In this document: positions 8,071 to 14,767 of the stretch, piece after piece
Position numbering within the stretch: the first letter of the stretch is position 1
Layout: every line of letters starts with the position of its first letter
NCBI GenBank assembly: GCA_003278705.1
Contig: QCDR01000002.1
Location: forward strand, 1 to 52,592
Direction: 5' to 3'
DNA: 52,592 nt
From: Prochlorococcus sp. AG-355-J23
GTDB taxonomy: Bacteria > Cyanobacteriota > Cyanobacteriia > PCC-6307 > Cyanobiaceae
Program-made: the position numbers and the translations under genes
The notes under the pieces: generated by a model
What the model was told of the DNA's origin: nothing
What the model saw: the letters and a program-made list of their open reading frames with translations, nothing else
Databases searched by the model: none

Positions 8071-8089
8071 GCGAGTGATTTTCATTATC
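8071..8089. promoter_or_regulatory. Weak Fur-box candidate between the Cys-rich peptide and ferritin
   Basis: GCGAGTGATTTTCATTATC agrees with the 19-bp Fur consensus (GATAATGATAATCATTATC) at 14 of 19 positions, with the right half (TCATTATC) intact. It is 84 bp upstream of the ferritin ATG and 10 bp upstream of the ATG of the small Cys-rich frame on the other strand. Alone it would be weak, but a much better Fur box occurs at 9609. Confidence 0.4.
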
Positions 8090-8173
8090 ATATTATTTAA
8101 TTTATTTTAAAGAATTAATTTATTACTAATTTATACAAAATGTTGTATTATTTAGTTAGTTTCTTTTTGTAAA

Positions 8174-8728
8174 ATGATTGAAAATAATTTAAAAACTAAG
8201 AAATTAATTAATTTTGGTCCATCTGGAAGAGCTGTTGCTCAACCGATTGACAATAGTTTATTGGATAATATTTTTGAACATTTAACTATGGAAAGATATG
8301 CTAATGTGCAATATTTTTCTATGTATCTCTGGTTTCAAGAACGTGATTTAAATGGATTTGCGTCTCATTTTCTAAGTGAATCACAAGGTGAAATGGAACA
8401 TGCACAGAAGTTTGCAGATTATTTAATCGCAAGAGGACAAAGCGTAAAATTAGATGAAATTTCTGCTCCAGTTCAAACATGGGATTCGATAGAGGATCTT
8501 ATCTCTTATTCTTTCAACATGGAGGCTGATTTAACTTCATCTCTGCAGCAACTTTATTCTATTTCAGAAAGAATTTCCGATACAAGAACTAACGTATTTT
8601 TAGATCCAATAATTGATGCTCAAACCAAATCAGAAGATGAATTTGCAAACATACTTGGCAAAGTAAAGTTTGCTTCTAATCAACCTTCTGCAATCTTATT
8701 GATAGATAGTGATTTAAAGAAAAAATAA
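8174..8728 (+). CDS. ftn: Ferritin (bacterial non-haem iron storage protein)
   Basis: This is the 24-mer iron storage protein that oxidises Fe(II) and stores ferric mineral in the cytoplasm. It is a four-helix bundle of 184 residues. By eye alignment to E. coli FtnA the ferroxidase ligands are E40 (TMERYANVQY), E73 and H76 (GEMEHAQ) and E117 (NMEADL), with the Gln-containing DAQTKSEDE helix for the second site. The haem-binding Met of bacterioferritin is not evident. The ATG at 8174 follows an AT-rich leader. The last 15 nt overlap the convergent 96-aa gene. Its place in a block with an iron-type ABC ATPase and a Fur-boxed regulator supports an iron-homeostasis role. Confidence 0.93.
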   Translation: MIENNLKTKKLINFGPSGRAVAQPIDNSLLDNIFEHLTMERYANVQYFSMYLWFQERDLNGFASHFLSESQGEMEHAQKFADYLIARGQSVKLDEISAPVQTWDSIEDLISYSFNMEADLTSSLQQLYSISERISDTRTNVFLDPIIDAQTKSEDEFANILGKVKFASNQPSAILLIDSDLKKK

Positions 8729-9004
8729 ATTACTTTCAAATTTATTTTCATTCAATATCCTTTTGCTTATTTCAACAAGTAACGTAGAAAAGTTTATTTT
8801 CTCATTATTTTTTTTATTTAATAGCTCAGCTATTTTATAAATTTCATTGACTCTTTTAAAAATATTTTTGTTTTCCAAAAATAACCTTTCCTTCAATGAT
8901 TTATTATTTGTTGTTTTAAAAGATTGTTTTATATTTTTGAGTCTATTCGATAAAATATCAACTTCTATTAATAAGCTGTTAGTAACTGATTGTGATTCCT
9001 TCAT
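8714..9004 (-). CDS. Small helical hypothetical protein (96 aa)
   Basis: The product is unrecognised. From the ATG at 9004 (MKESQSVTNSLL) it is 96 residues, Asn/Lys/Glu-rich, and predicted by eye to be almost all helix with heptad-like Leu/Ile spacing (LLIEVDILSNRLKNIKQ, LKERLFLENKNIF). The frame is open farther upstream to 9064, but that part overlaps the Crp-family gene and is rejected as start. It begins 4 nt after that gene's stop, so the two are almost certainly one operon. A partner or effector of the regulator is possible but unsupported. Its end overlaps ferritin by 15 nt. Confidence 0.65.
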   Translation of the reverse strand: MKESQSVTNSLLIEVDILSNRLKNIKQSFKTTNNKSLKERLFLENKNIFKRVNEIYKIAELLNKKNNEKINFSTLLVEISKRILNENKFESNLFFL

Positions 9005-9008
9005 GTTT

Positions 9009-9596
9009 TTATAGAGGTGATGTTTCAATAAAAGAAGGTGCAACACTGACTGTTTGTGTTCCAATAGGAGCTATTAATAACTCAGATGATCTTAATTTAG
9101 AAATTAATCTTGTTGACGTTACACGAGTAGAACCGATTAATTCCCCAATTCTTTCGTGAGTTAACCTAAAAGGTAACTCACACCATTGCCCACATCTCCT
9201 TCCTAAACGATTTACTAGTATTGAAAACAACGCTTGTAATCGCTGTTCTGCATTTCCTAAGTGTCTTATCCTAAGGAGTTGCAAAGTCCATTCATTTACT
9301 GCATCGAAACCAATATTCTCATCAATATTCACATTGCTGTGAAATGACAAATCTGTTAGTGCTTCAACGCAGACACCTTCGCTACATAAAAGGTCCGTTC
9401 TTAATTGATCTCCTGATTGTAAAAATGCGAGTGTCATTCCTTCAGTTTCTTCACAAGGGCAATAAACCCTAGCAATTCCACTTTCAACTTCTAGGCATGT
9501 CCCTTTTGGCCTTGATGAGGGATCTATTAATACAGATTGTCCAGTTATTATTCTTACTGATTTTGAGAGAGATTCTCCATAACTATGGAAATTCAT
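9009..9596 (-). CDS. Crp/Fnr-family transcriptional regulator
   Basis: This is a DNA-binding regulator of 195 residues. The N-terminal two thirds form a cupin-like sensor (GQSVLIDPSSRPKGTCLEVESG, TLAFLQSGDQLRTDLL) with several Cys (YCPCEE, LLCSEGVC). The C-terminal winged helix reads LPFRLTHERIGELIGSTRVTSTRLISKLRSS, where the TRVTSTRLI stretch is the recognition helix. The cAMP-phosphate motif of Crp is not seen, so the signal is unknown; the clustered Cys could suit metal or redox sensing (inference). The ATG at 9596 is preferred to an upstream in-frame ATG at 9629, because the latter lies beyond the Fur box. The Fur box 12 bp upstream suggests iron-responsive expression. Confidence 0.85.
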   Translation of the reverse strand: MNFHSYGESLSKSVRIITGQSVLIDPSSRPKGTCLEVESGIARVYCPCEETEGMTLAFLQSGDQLRTDLLCSEGVCVEALTDLSFHSNVNIDENIGFDAVNEWTLQLLRIRHLGNAEQRLQALFSILVNRLGRRCGQWCELPFRLTHERIGELIGSTRVTSTRLISKLRSSELLIAPIGTQTVSVAPSFIETSPL

Positions 9597-9608
9597 ATAT
9601 TTAAATTT

Positions 9609-9627
9609 GATAATGAGAATTATTATC
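9609..9627. promoter_or_regulatory. Fur box before the Crp-family regulator
   Basis: GATAATGAGAATTATTATC matches the classic 19-bp Fur box at 17 of 19 positions. It sits 12 bp upstream of the regulator's ATG, in the range expected to overlap its promoter or start site, so Fur with iron would repress the gene. The divergent zinc-ribbon gene begins at 9750. Confidence 0.75.
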
Positions 9628-9653
9628 AATTATGCACTAAAAAATTACTTATT

Positions 9654-9672
9654 GCAATAGATTCTCATTATC
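9654..9672. promoter_or_regulatory. Second, weaker Fur-like site
   Basis: GCAATAGATTCTCATTATC matches the Fur consensus at 13 of 19 positions, with a perfect right half (TCATTATC) followed by another ATCAT. It is 27 bp from the strong box at 9609 and 77 bp upstream of the zinc-ribbon gene, so Fur could contact both and control the divergent pair. Confidence 0.4.
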
Positions 9673-9749
9673 ATCATATTTCTGAAGTTTTTCTTTACAG
9701 ATTATTTATGAATATAATTTAGGAAGAATTTCTAAATAATTTATTTTAA

Positions 9750-9938
9750 ATGAGCATAAATAGAGTTTGCTTTAATTGTGGATCTTCTTCATTCGTCTCA
9801 GACCGATCTTTGGGAGGTAAAATTGTCTGCTCTAAATGTGGATCTTCTTCATTTAAAAATAAATCCTCTTCATTTTTAAAAAGTAAAAAATTAGTATTTC
9901 TTGCTATTGCGATAGCTATTTTTATAATAGTTATTTAG
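9750..9938 (+). CDS. Zinc-ribbon protein with C-terminal membrane anchor
   Basis: This 62-residue protein has two CxxC knuckles in nearly duplicated contexts: RVCFNCGSSSFVS (C7, C10) and IVCSKCGSSSFKN (C27, C30). Together they make a rubredoxin-like zinc or iron ribbon. A Ser/Lys linker and a single hydrophobic helix (LVFLAIAIAIFIIVI) close the chain. The near repeat GGATCTTCTTCATT at the DNA level underlies the two knuckles. The ribbon would be cytoplasmic and membrane-tethered. The function is unknown. It lies opposite the Crp-family gene with Fur-like sites between them. Its last 8 nt overlap the convergent ABC ATPase gene. Confidence 0.75.
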   Translation: MSINRVCFNCGSSSFVSDRSLGGKIVCSKCGSSSFKNKSSSFLKSKKLVFLAIAIAIFIIVI

Positions 9939-10719
9939 ATAATCTGTTTATATTCCAAAGTCCATTATTATTAGTTACCTCTACTTGAATACCAAATAAC
10001 TTATTAAAATTTTCACTATTCATAACCTTATTTTGATCTCCATCAGCGATTATTTTGCCATCTTTTAGCATTATGACCCGGTCATAAATTTTAGTAATCA
10101 TTGAAATATCATGAGTGACGCATAAAATTTTCGTATTTAATTTTGATAATTCATTAACCTTATCAATTACAAAAAACTTTGATTTATAATCTAAATTTGC
10201 AGTTGGTTCATCTAGGATTAAAATTTCCGGTTTTTTGATTAATGCCCTCGCAATGAGAGAAATTTGTTTTTCTCCATCTGATAAATAGGAAAAATTCTTT
10301 TTAGATAAATTAGAAATATTCATTTTCTTCATGATTTTTTCCACCTTATAAGAATCTCTATCAGATTTTTTTTGTACGTAACAATATCTTCCATATAGTC
10401 CACTTAAAATTAAATCAAAAACTTGTAAATCTGGATTTATTCTATTTTTTATATCATTATTTACGGTACTTATTTTATTTCTTAGTTCCCATAAATTTAC
10501 AAGTTGTTTGTCAAATATCTTTAGTTTCGATTCATTAGCTACTACTGGGTATAAGTTTCTATTAATTATTTCAATTAGAGATGATTTACCTGAACCATTT
10601 GGTCCAATTAATATTACATTTTCTGAATAAGATATCTTTAAATTTAAATCTTTAATTACTCTAAAGCCATTTTTAAAACAATTTATATTTTTTGCGTCAA
10701 ACCAAAATTTATTAAACAC
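9931..10719 (-). CDS. ABC transporter ATP-binding protein (substrate unknown)
   Basis: This is a stand-alone ABC ATPase of 262 residues. Walker A is GPNGSGKS (39-46), the signature is degenerate (LSDGEKQISLIARAL in place of LSGGQ), Walker B is ILILDEPTANLD and the H-loop is VTHDIS. The layout resembles the ModF/YlmA-like soluble ATPases. The start is GTG at 10719, overlapping by one base the TAG of the preceding 33-aa frame (TAGTG), a signature of translational coupling. It is the third gene of a tight operon headed by the Rieske oxygenase. No permease is nearby, though the 33-aa membrane peptide could serve as a minimal partner (speculation). Confidence 0.85.
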   Translation of the reverse strand: MFNKFWFDAKNINCFKNGFRVIKDLNLKISYSENVILIGPNGSGKSSLIEIINRNLYPVVANESKLKIFDKQLVNLWELRNKISTVNNDIKNRINPDLQVFDLILSGLYGRYCYVQKKSDRDSYKVEKIMKKMNISNLSKKNFSYLSDGEKQISLIARALIKKPEILILDEPTANLDYKSKFFVIDKVNELSKLNTKILCVTHDISMITKIYDRVIMLKDGKIIADGDQNKVMNSENFNKLFGIQVEVTNNNGLWNINRLSK

Positions 10720-10820
10720 TAAAACTTATTACTCCAAAATATAATCAATTGAATCGAGCTTAAAATAAATATAAAGAGATAAAGCCAATTCAACCATGAA
10801 GGTCTATCTACTTTCTTCAT
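10719..10820 (-). CDS. 33-aa single-span membrane microprotein
   Basis: A 33-codon frame lies between the Rieske and ABC genes: its ATG begins 3 nt after the Rieske stop and its TAG shares one base with the ABC gene's GTG. The peptide has a short basic head (MKKVDRPSW), a hydrophobic helix rich in Leu/Ile/Phe (LNWLYLFIFILSSIQLIIFW) and the tail SNKF. This is a typical single-pass small protein, probably head-inside. The exact fit between two real genes, with start-stop overlap, is the main evidence that it is translated. The function is unknown. Confidence 0.65.
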   Translation of the reverse strand: MKKVDRPSWLNWLYLFIFILSSIQLIIFWSNKF

Positions 10821-10823
10821 GGA

Positions 10824-12146
10824 TTATATTATTAACATAAAAAATATAAGCGGAGCAGCAAATCTTACAAATGTTTTTCTAATAATATCTATATTATTTG
10901 CAATTTCTAACTTCTTTATCTCAGGAGGATATTTCAATATAACTTTGTCATATACATCAAGATTTTGGGTTTTGTTAATATTTTTCCATGGTTCATCTTT
11001 ATCTTCAGACTTCTTGTACCACTTCCAAAAATAATTTATAATCCTGTCTTCTCCCAATAATTTTATTTCATCCTTACTTATAAATCCCATATCGTGATTA
11101 TATGTTTGAGTTTTTAAAATCATATAATCCTCATCGAATATCTTATAAAAAATCTTTCTTTGAGTCTCTTTAAATAATAAGAGATTATTAACCAGTTTAT
11201 TTTGTAGAAATTTCCTGTAGTGTCTTACTATAACTCTTGCTTTGTTTTTTCCTAGAGGGATATGATCTAAAACTTGTAAATATCTTGATGAGGAAGGATC
11301 GCCTTTGTAAATTAATATCCTTCCTGGAGGTATGTACTTTATCCGAATAAATTCTTTTGTAGGGTCATTCTTGTAATAATAAATACTTTCAATGTATGAG
11401 GGATTAATATTAATTTTCTGGTTAAAACTAACTAATACGTTTTTATTCACATCTTTATCTGGGATTGTATCACCATGAACCCAAAAGATATGAAGTATAT
11501 CTAGGTGATTTTCAATAATTCTTGACCAATCACATTTGAAGTCGACTAATACCTCCTCAAAGACATAATCCTTATGTGAAAAACCATTTTCATATAATTC
11601 GTAGTTACTTATAGGTGTATCTTCACTTATATTATTTAAATCAGTCTCAGACTTTTTAGAAAAATGTACAAAAATATATCCATTTTTTTCTGAAGTTTTG
11701 TATTGAGATAAGTGAATCCTTTTGGCGTAGTTATCGTAATTATTATCAACTATATGGCGACATGTTATTCTGTCGAGATTTTGGCAACGTCCTCCAGATG
11801 AAAACTTAGCTCCATGATATGGGCAGGTTATTACTCCATCTGATAATGTCCCTCCAAAAAAGGAGGCCCCTCTATGTGGACAAATATTTTTAATGCACCT
11901 AACGTTTTTATTTTCATCTCTATAAAGAACAAGAGGCTCATCATAGAGTGAAAAATAATATAGCTTATTTTTTTTTAGTTCTTTAGAGGGACAAATTGCA
12001 TACCAACCAAATAAACCTATATTTAAATCTTTTTGAGTTTCTCTAATATCAAACGAGTCAATTTTTACTACCGTTCCTTTTTTAAATGGCTTAAGAACGG
12101 TATTAAAGTCTTTTGATTTAAAAAAATTAATTTGTCTGTTTTCCAT
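10824..12146 (-). CDS. Rieske non-haem iron oxygenase (PAO/CAO/Lls1-like)
   Basis: This 440-residue oxygenase has a Rieske [2Fe-2S] domain, C89-P-H91 ... C108-P-Y-H111 (spacing C-x-H-x16-C-x2-H), and a mononuclear iron site ENHLDILHIFWVH (D216, H219, H224). A hydrophobic C-terminal segment (FVRFAAPLIFFMLII) suggests thylakoid or plasma membrane anchoring. This is the architecture of pheophorbide a oxygenase, Tic55 and the Prochlorococcus-type chlorophyllide a oxygenase. A tetrapyrrole substrate is therefore plausible, but which one cannot be read from the sequence. The start is ATG at 12146. It leads the operon with the 33-aa membrane peptide and the ABC ATPase. Confidence 0.88.
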   Translation of the reverse strand: MENRQINFFKSKDFNTVLKPFKKGTVVKIDSFDIRETQKDLNIGLFGWYAICPSKELKKNKLYYFSLYDEPLVLYRDENKNVRCIKNICPHRGASFFGGTLSDGVITCPYHGAKFSSGGRCQNLDRITCRHIVDNNYDNYAKRIHLSQYKTSEKNGYIFVHFSKKSETDLNNISEDTPISNYELYENGFSHKDYVFEEVLVDFKCDWSRIIENHLDILHIFWVHGDTIPDKDVNKNVLVSFNQKININPSYIESIYYYKNDPTKEFIRIKYIPPGRILIYKGDPSSSRYLQVLDHIPLGKNKARVIVRHYRKFLQNKLVNNLLLFKETQRKIFYKIFDEDYMILKTQTYNHDMGFISKDEIKLLGEDRIINYFWKWYKKSEDKDEPWKNINKTQNLDVYDKVILKYPPEIKKLEIANNIDIIRKTFVRFAAPLIFFMLII

Positions 12147-12304
12147 AAATTAATTTCTTTTTTTAAATGACTGTTTATCTTTCGGAACTATAACTCAAGT
12201 AAATAATCAATTTCTTATAAAAAGAAAATTCTCTATTATTTGTAGCAATAATTATGTAATTATCGAAAAATATTGAGTCTCTATCGTATCTATGTATCTT
12301 TATT

Positions 12305-12499
12305 TCATATTTTTTGTATCTTTTGTGATTCTTTCAAATTTTTTATGTAATCAATAGCATCATCAATATTTTTGTGGAAATTACATTGACCCAAGTAACA
12401 ACCTATAAATCTTAAAAATTTTCTCTTGCCACCACTAATTTCATATCTATGTATTGTTCCGCCATCTATAGGAGCATAAATAAGTTCTGGTAGTGCCAT
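12305..12499 (-). CDS. Small hypothetical protein (64 aa)
   Basis: The product is unrecognised. It has 64 residues with a beta-rich start (LPELIYAPIDGGTIHRYEISGGKRKFLRFIGCYLGQCNF) and a helical, charged C-terminus (DDAIDYIKNLKESQKIQKI). Two Cys are present (CYLGQC, C-x4-C). No signal peptide or membrane span is visible. It stands alone, with 158 nt of AT-rich sequence on the 3' side and a long gap on the 5' side. Balanced composition and the Gly-rich turn motifs make it look like a real folded protein. No function is proposed. Confidence 0.65.
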   Translation of the reverse strand: MALPELIYAPIDGGTIHRYEISGGKRKFLRFIGCYLGQCNFHKNIDDAIDYIKNLKESQKIQKI

Positions 12500-12867
12500 A
12501 TTAAGTTTGTATTTAATGCTTAATTAAACAATAATTCATGTTTAAAAACATTTCCATAGCTCAATCCATATATTTAATAATTAATTTACTTATTTTTATA
12601 CAATTATTTATTGAATACCCATATATTATTTGTTATCTATTAATTATTGATATGGATTTTTTATTATGCCAAAAGCATTTAGGCGTTTTTTAAAAAGATT
12701 ACCAAAAAAAATTCAAACTATGAAATACTCATTTAGAGATTTTTTATCATCCAAAATATGAAATAGCTTTTCTGGTTAATAAATTTTTAATTTCTATAAT
12801 ATTTAATAAAACATAGTCGGCAGAGTTAAATTTTAAACTATATTAAATTTGCAATTTTTGAAATATT
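12500..12867. other. AT-rich gap with only tiny candidate frames
   Basis: These 368 bases hold one plausible small frame (12666-12761, listed separately) and a 51-codon hydrophobic frame at 12538-12693 on the same strand in another phase. The latter is dominated by Ile/Leu/Tyr codons as expected by chance in DNA this AT-rich. No terminator, RNA gene or repeat was recognised. Confidence 0.4.
12666..12761 (+). CDS. Possible basic 31-aa peptide
   Basis: A 31-codon frame begins at the ATG at 12666: MPKAFRRFLKRLPKKIQTMK and then a Ser/Phe tail. It is strongly cationic and amphipathic (RRFLKRLPKKI), as in peptides that bind nucleic acid or membrane. The Arg codons (AGG CGT AGA AGA) are unusual for random AT-rich sequence, which favours real coding, but the frame is short and no ribosome site stands out. 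It could be non-coding. Confidence 0.35.
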   Translation: MPKAFRRFLKRLPKKIQTMKYSFRDFLSSKI

Positions 12868-13209
12868 ATGATCAAAAGGGTTTTTGCGATATTCACTTTA
12901 ACTTTTCTTTTTCTGTTTAGTAGTCCAGTTTACTCATTAGATACTTCTTCAAAAACTCTTGAAAAGTATACTAATAAGATTTCTAGCAAGTTCACTAGAA
13001 CTTACTGCAACACTACCAAATTCGGTATTTCTTATGAAGGAGCTTTAGCATTTGCTATTGGAGAAACTAATAAGGAATTTAAAAATAATAAACTCAATAA
13101 GTTGATAGATTATTCTCTACTAAAAAATTCAATAGTTAATGATTTAGAAAATAATTGCCAGGTTTATGATTTCGATATTAATAATTTGGAAAATTTGAAG
13201 TTTAACTAG
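12868..13209 (+). CDS. Secreted small hypothetical protein (113 aa)
   Basis: The product is unrecognised. A clear signal peptide (MIKRVFAIFTLTFLFLFSSPVYS, cleavage near residue 23) leads to a mature domain of about 90 residues that would lie in the periplasm or thylakoid lumen. The mature part is polar with two Cys (TYCNTTKFG and ENNCQVYDF) that could form a disulfide. It contains the phrase ISYEGALAFAIGETNKEF, which looks helical. The ATG at 12868 is preceded by an AT-rich leader. The convergent 49-aa membrane protein gene ends 21 nt away. Confidence 0.7.
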   Translation: MIKRVFAIFTLTFLFLFSSPVYSLDTSSKTLEKYTNKISSKFTRTYCNTTKFGISYEGALAFAIGETNKEFKNNKLNKLIDYSLLKNSIVNDLENNCQVYDFDINNLENLKFN

Positions 13210-13230
13210 AAAATGTATATTGTATGAGTC

Positions 13231-13380
13231 TTATTTTTTACCTATCCAATCATTTGGTTTCTCCATCATCCATTCGAAAACTCCCTTGGCATCAAGGTTT
13301 TTAGAAGCATAAACAAATAAAATTGGAAATATTAAAATTACTGCGCCAATAACTACTAACTCTATTTTACCGATCCCCAT
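13231..13380 (-). CDS. Single-span membrane protein (49 aa)
   Basis: Starting at the ATG at 13380, the protein is MGIGKIELVVIGAVILIFP and onward: one membrane helix (residues 6-24) followed by a polar tail (NLDAKGVFEWMMEKPNDWIG). The frame stays open to an ATG at 13470 (79 aa). I prefer the internal start because the extra 30 residues are low-complexity Asn/Ile and add a second poor hydrophobic stretch, but this is not certain. The two Trp and the DWIGKK end look conserved-protein-like. No function is recognised. Confidence 0.6.
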   Translation of the reverse strand: MGIGKIELVVIGAVILIFPILFVYASKNLDAKGVFEWMMEKPNDWIGKK

Positions 13381-13579
13381 CTCAGTAACTGTTAAAGCAA
13401 AATAATTAATCATTATATTTATTGCATTTAAATTTATTTCTACATAATTTATGAAAAAATTTGTATCCAACCGCTTTTTTATAAAATATCTTAATTTTTT
13501 ATAGCGAAGGATATTTGTATAAAGTACCTATTTTATTGATACAGAAATTTTAATAATTTAAATAATATGCTTCTGTTTG

Positions 13580-13729
13580 ATGGTTATGAATCATGAAATT
13601 ATTATTTTTACACCTATTTTTGCATTAATGATTGGATTTATAGTATTGAGAATATTAAAAAAAAGAAAGAGATCAGCTAAAAGTATTTATAAATTAATAG
13701 ATGATTTGGAAAAAAAATACATATATTGA
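13580..13729 (+). CDS. Single-span membrane microprotein with basic linker
   Basis: A 49-codon frame begins at the ATG at 13580 (MVMNHEII; the ATG at 13586 is an alternative giving 47). It has one membrane helix (IIIFTPIFALMIGFIVLRIL), then a strongly basic stop-transfer stretch (KKRKRSAK), then an amphipathic charged tail (YKLIDDLEKKYIY). The positive-inside rule puts the tail in the cytoplasm. It lies between the 49-aa gene and the convergent 98-aa gene. The composition is that of a genuine small membrane protein rather than random AT-rich sequence. Confidence 0.55.
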   Translation: MVMNHEIIIFTPIFALMIGFIVLRILKKRKRSAKSIYKLIDDLEKKYIY

Positions 13730-13750
13730 TTTCTTTTGTAAGAAGAAAAA

Positions 13751-14047
13751 TTAATCAAATTCTATTCCAACTTCTTCTTTTAAATTTCTTTCCAAATCTG
13801 GAAGATGAGGTTCAACCCAATGATCTTTGTTATCAATTCCTGCTGCATTTACATAATTCATAATATGTTGATCAACTTGCTTGTAAAGATCATGCAAATT
13901 TAAATCCATACGAATATCATGTGCAATTTCAGAGACTTGTTTTTCTGTTAGACAATGATCTGGATGAAGTAAATCACAACATGGGATTCTCTTCTCGATC
14001 AATTCATTTAGATTGATTTTTATTTCGTAATCTTGATGGACAGTCAT
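13751..14047 (-). CDS. Hypothetical protein (98 aa)
   Basis: The product is unrecognised. It is a soluble acidic protein of 98 residues with no signal or membrane segment. A Cys/His-rich stretch IPCCDLLHPDHCL (residues 21-33) offers a possible metal site. Downstream are helices (VSEIAHDIRMDLNLHDLYKQVDQHIMNYV) and an acidic tail (DLERNLKEEVGIEFD). The ATG at 14047 is the natural start. It stands in the small-protein stretch with the 51-aa membrane peptide 95 nt upstream on the same strand. Confidence 0.65.
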   Translation of the reverse strand: MTVHQDYEIKINLNELIEKRIPCCDLLHPDHCLTEKQVSEIAHDIRMDLNLHDLYKQVDQHIMNYVNAAGIDNKDHWVEPHLPDLERNLKEEVGIEFD

Positions 14048-14142
14048 TGAATTAATAGCTTATTAATATAATTTTAATTATGTTTAAGGTTTTGTATATC
14101 TTTAGTCAAGAAACAAAGTTCTTTAGTGCATATAAGGTAATT

Positions 14143-14298
14143 TCAAATAAATAAGTCTTCCAAATCTTTATACAAATCATCATTCTTTTTTTGGTTTTCT
14201 ATAAGTTCATTGTGATCTAGAGAAATTTCTTTTTTTGAAGTATAGAAAAGATATCCAAGGGCTCCTAAGAGTAATGTTGTTGGTAAAATCATTAGCAT
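14143..14298 (-). CDS. Membrane-anchored acidic microprotein (51 aa)
   Basis: A frame from the ATG at 14298 to the TGA at 14143 encodes 51 residues. An N-terminal hydrophobic helix (MLMILPTTLLLGALGYLFY) is followed by a basic TSKK and a helical, charged tail (ISLDHNELIENQKKNDDLY, then KDLEDLF). This gives an N-out or signal-anchored topology with a cytoplasmic coil. It occupies most of an otherwise empty 321-nt interval. Its start is 71 nt from the divergent ribbon-helix-helix gene, so the inverted repeat at 14325 could serve both. Confidence 0.55.
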   Translation of the reverse strand: MLMILPTTLLLGALGYLFYTSKKEISLDHNELIENQKKNDDLYKDLEDLFI

Positions 14299-14308
14299 TA
14301 AATTGACT

Positions 14309-14314
14309 TATAAT
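14309..14314 (+). promoter_or_regulatory. Candidate -10 element (TATAAT) for the RHH gene
   Basis: TATAAT is a perfect -10 hexamer, placing a start of transcription near 14321 and giving a leader of about 48 nt before the ATG at 14369. A TTGACT directly abuts it (14303-14308), too close to act as the -35 box. The inverted repeat at 14325-14349 would then begin right at the start site. Confidence 0.45.
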
Positions 14315-14324
14315 GAATATAGTG

Positions 14325-14349
14325 CAACACTTATATCAGTCAAGTGCTG
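14325..14349. promoter_or_regulatory. Inverted repeat at the RHH gene promoter (putative operator)
   Basis: CAACACTT and AAGTGCTG form an imperfect inverted repeat (7 of 8 pairs) separated by 9 bases. It lies just downstream of a perfect TATAAT and upstream of the ribbon-helix-helix coding start. The same CAACACTT half-site recurs at the gene's 3' end (14758). The position suits an autorepressor operator; this is inference. Confidence 0.45.
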
Positions 14350-14368
14350 AACTTTAATTAATTTTTAA

Positions 14369-14767
14369 ATGCCTACCAAGAAAAAAAGAGTTGGTTTTAT
14401 TCCTAGAGAAGATGTTATGAGAATAATTGAAAAGTTGAGCACAGAGAACAATTTAAGTAATTCAAAAATAATAAGTATTTTGGTAGAAGAAGCACTTTCT
14501 ATAAGAGGTATATTTAATAAAAAAAATGGTAAAGTAACTCAATCATATCAATTAAATATAGATAATTCAAAAAACTTATTTGATAATGCTGGCGACTTAA
14601 CAGATAATGCAAAACTCTCAATTGATACTAATTTAGGAAATCATTTTACTCAAAGTAAATCAACCCATTTAAATAAAAAGAATCAGGAGACTTTTGACTT
14701 GCAAACTTATAAAAAGTTTTTATCATTCCTAAAATTTCAGGAAATGATGGACAAATACAACACTTAA
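14369..14767 (+). CDS. Ribbon-helix-helix-type small DNA-binding protein
   Basis: This 132-residue protein has an N terminus that follows the ribbon-helix-helix pattern. A basic strand KKKRVGFIP (4-12) is followed by helix A EDVMRIIEKLSTENN, the turn LSNS, and helix B KIISILVEEALSIRGIF. Such proteins bind DNA as dimers and usually repress their own promoters. The remaining 80 residues are polar, Asn/Asp/Lys-rich, probably disordered, with a final helix (YKKFLSFLKFQEMMDKY). The ATG at 14369 begins the basic strand directly. The inverted repeats sharing CAACACTT on both sides of the gene are candidate operators. The next gene (14892) may be under the same control. The fold call is mine from the pattern, without a profile search. 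Confidence 0.6.
   Translation: MPTKKKRVGFIPREDVMRIIEKLSTENNLSNSKIISILVEEALSIRGIFNKKNGKVTQSYQLNIDNSKNLFDNAGDLTDNAKLSIDTNLGNHFTQSKSTHLNKKNQETFDLQTYKKFLSFLKFQEMMDKYNT

Noticed and set aside
10824..12146. Firm call of chlorophyllide a oxygenase
   Set aside because: The motifs fit several tetrapyrrole oxygenases equally; the sequence alone does not select the substrate.
12538..12693. 51-codon hydrophobic frame on the plus strand
   Set aside because: Made almost wholly of Ile/Leu/Tyr/Phe codons expected by chance in such AT-rich DNA, has no polar topology signal, and overlaps a better frame.
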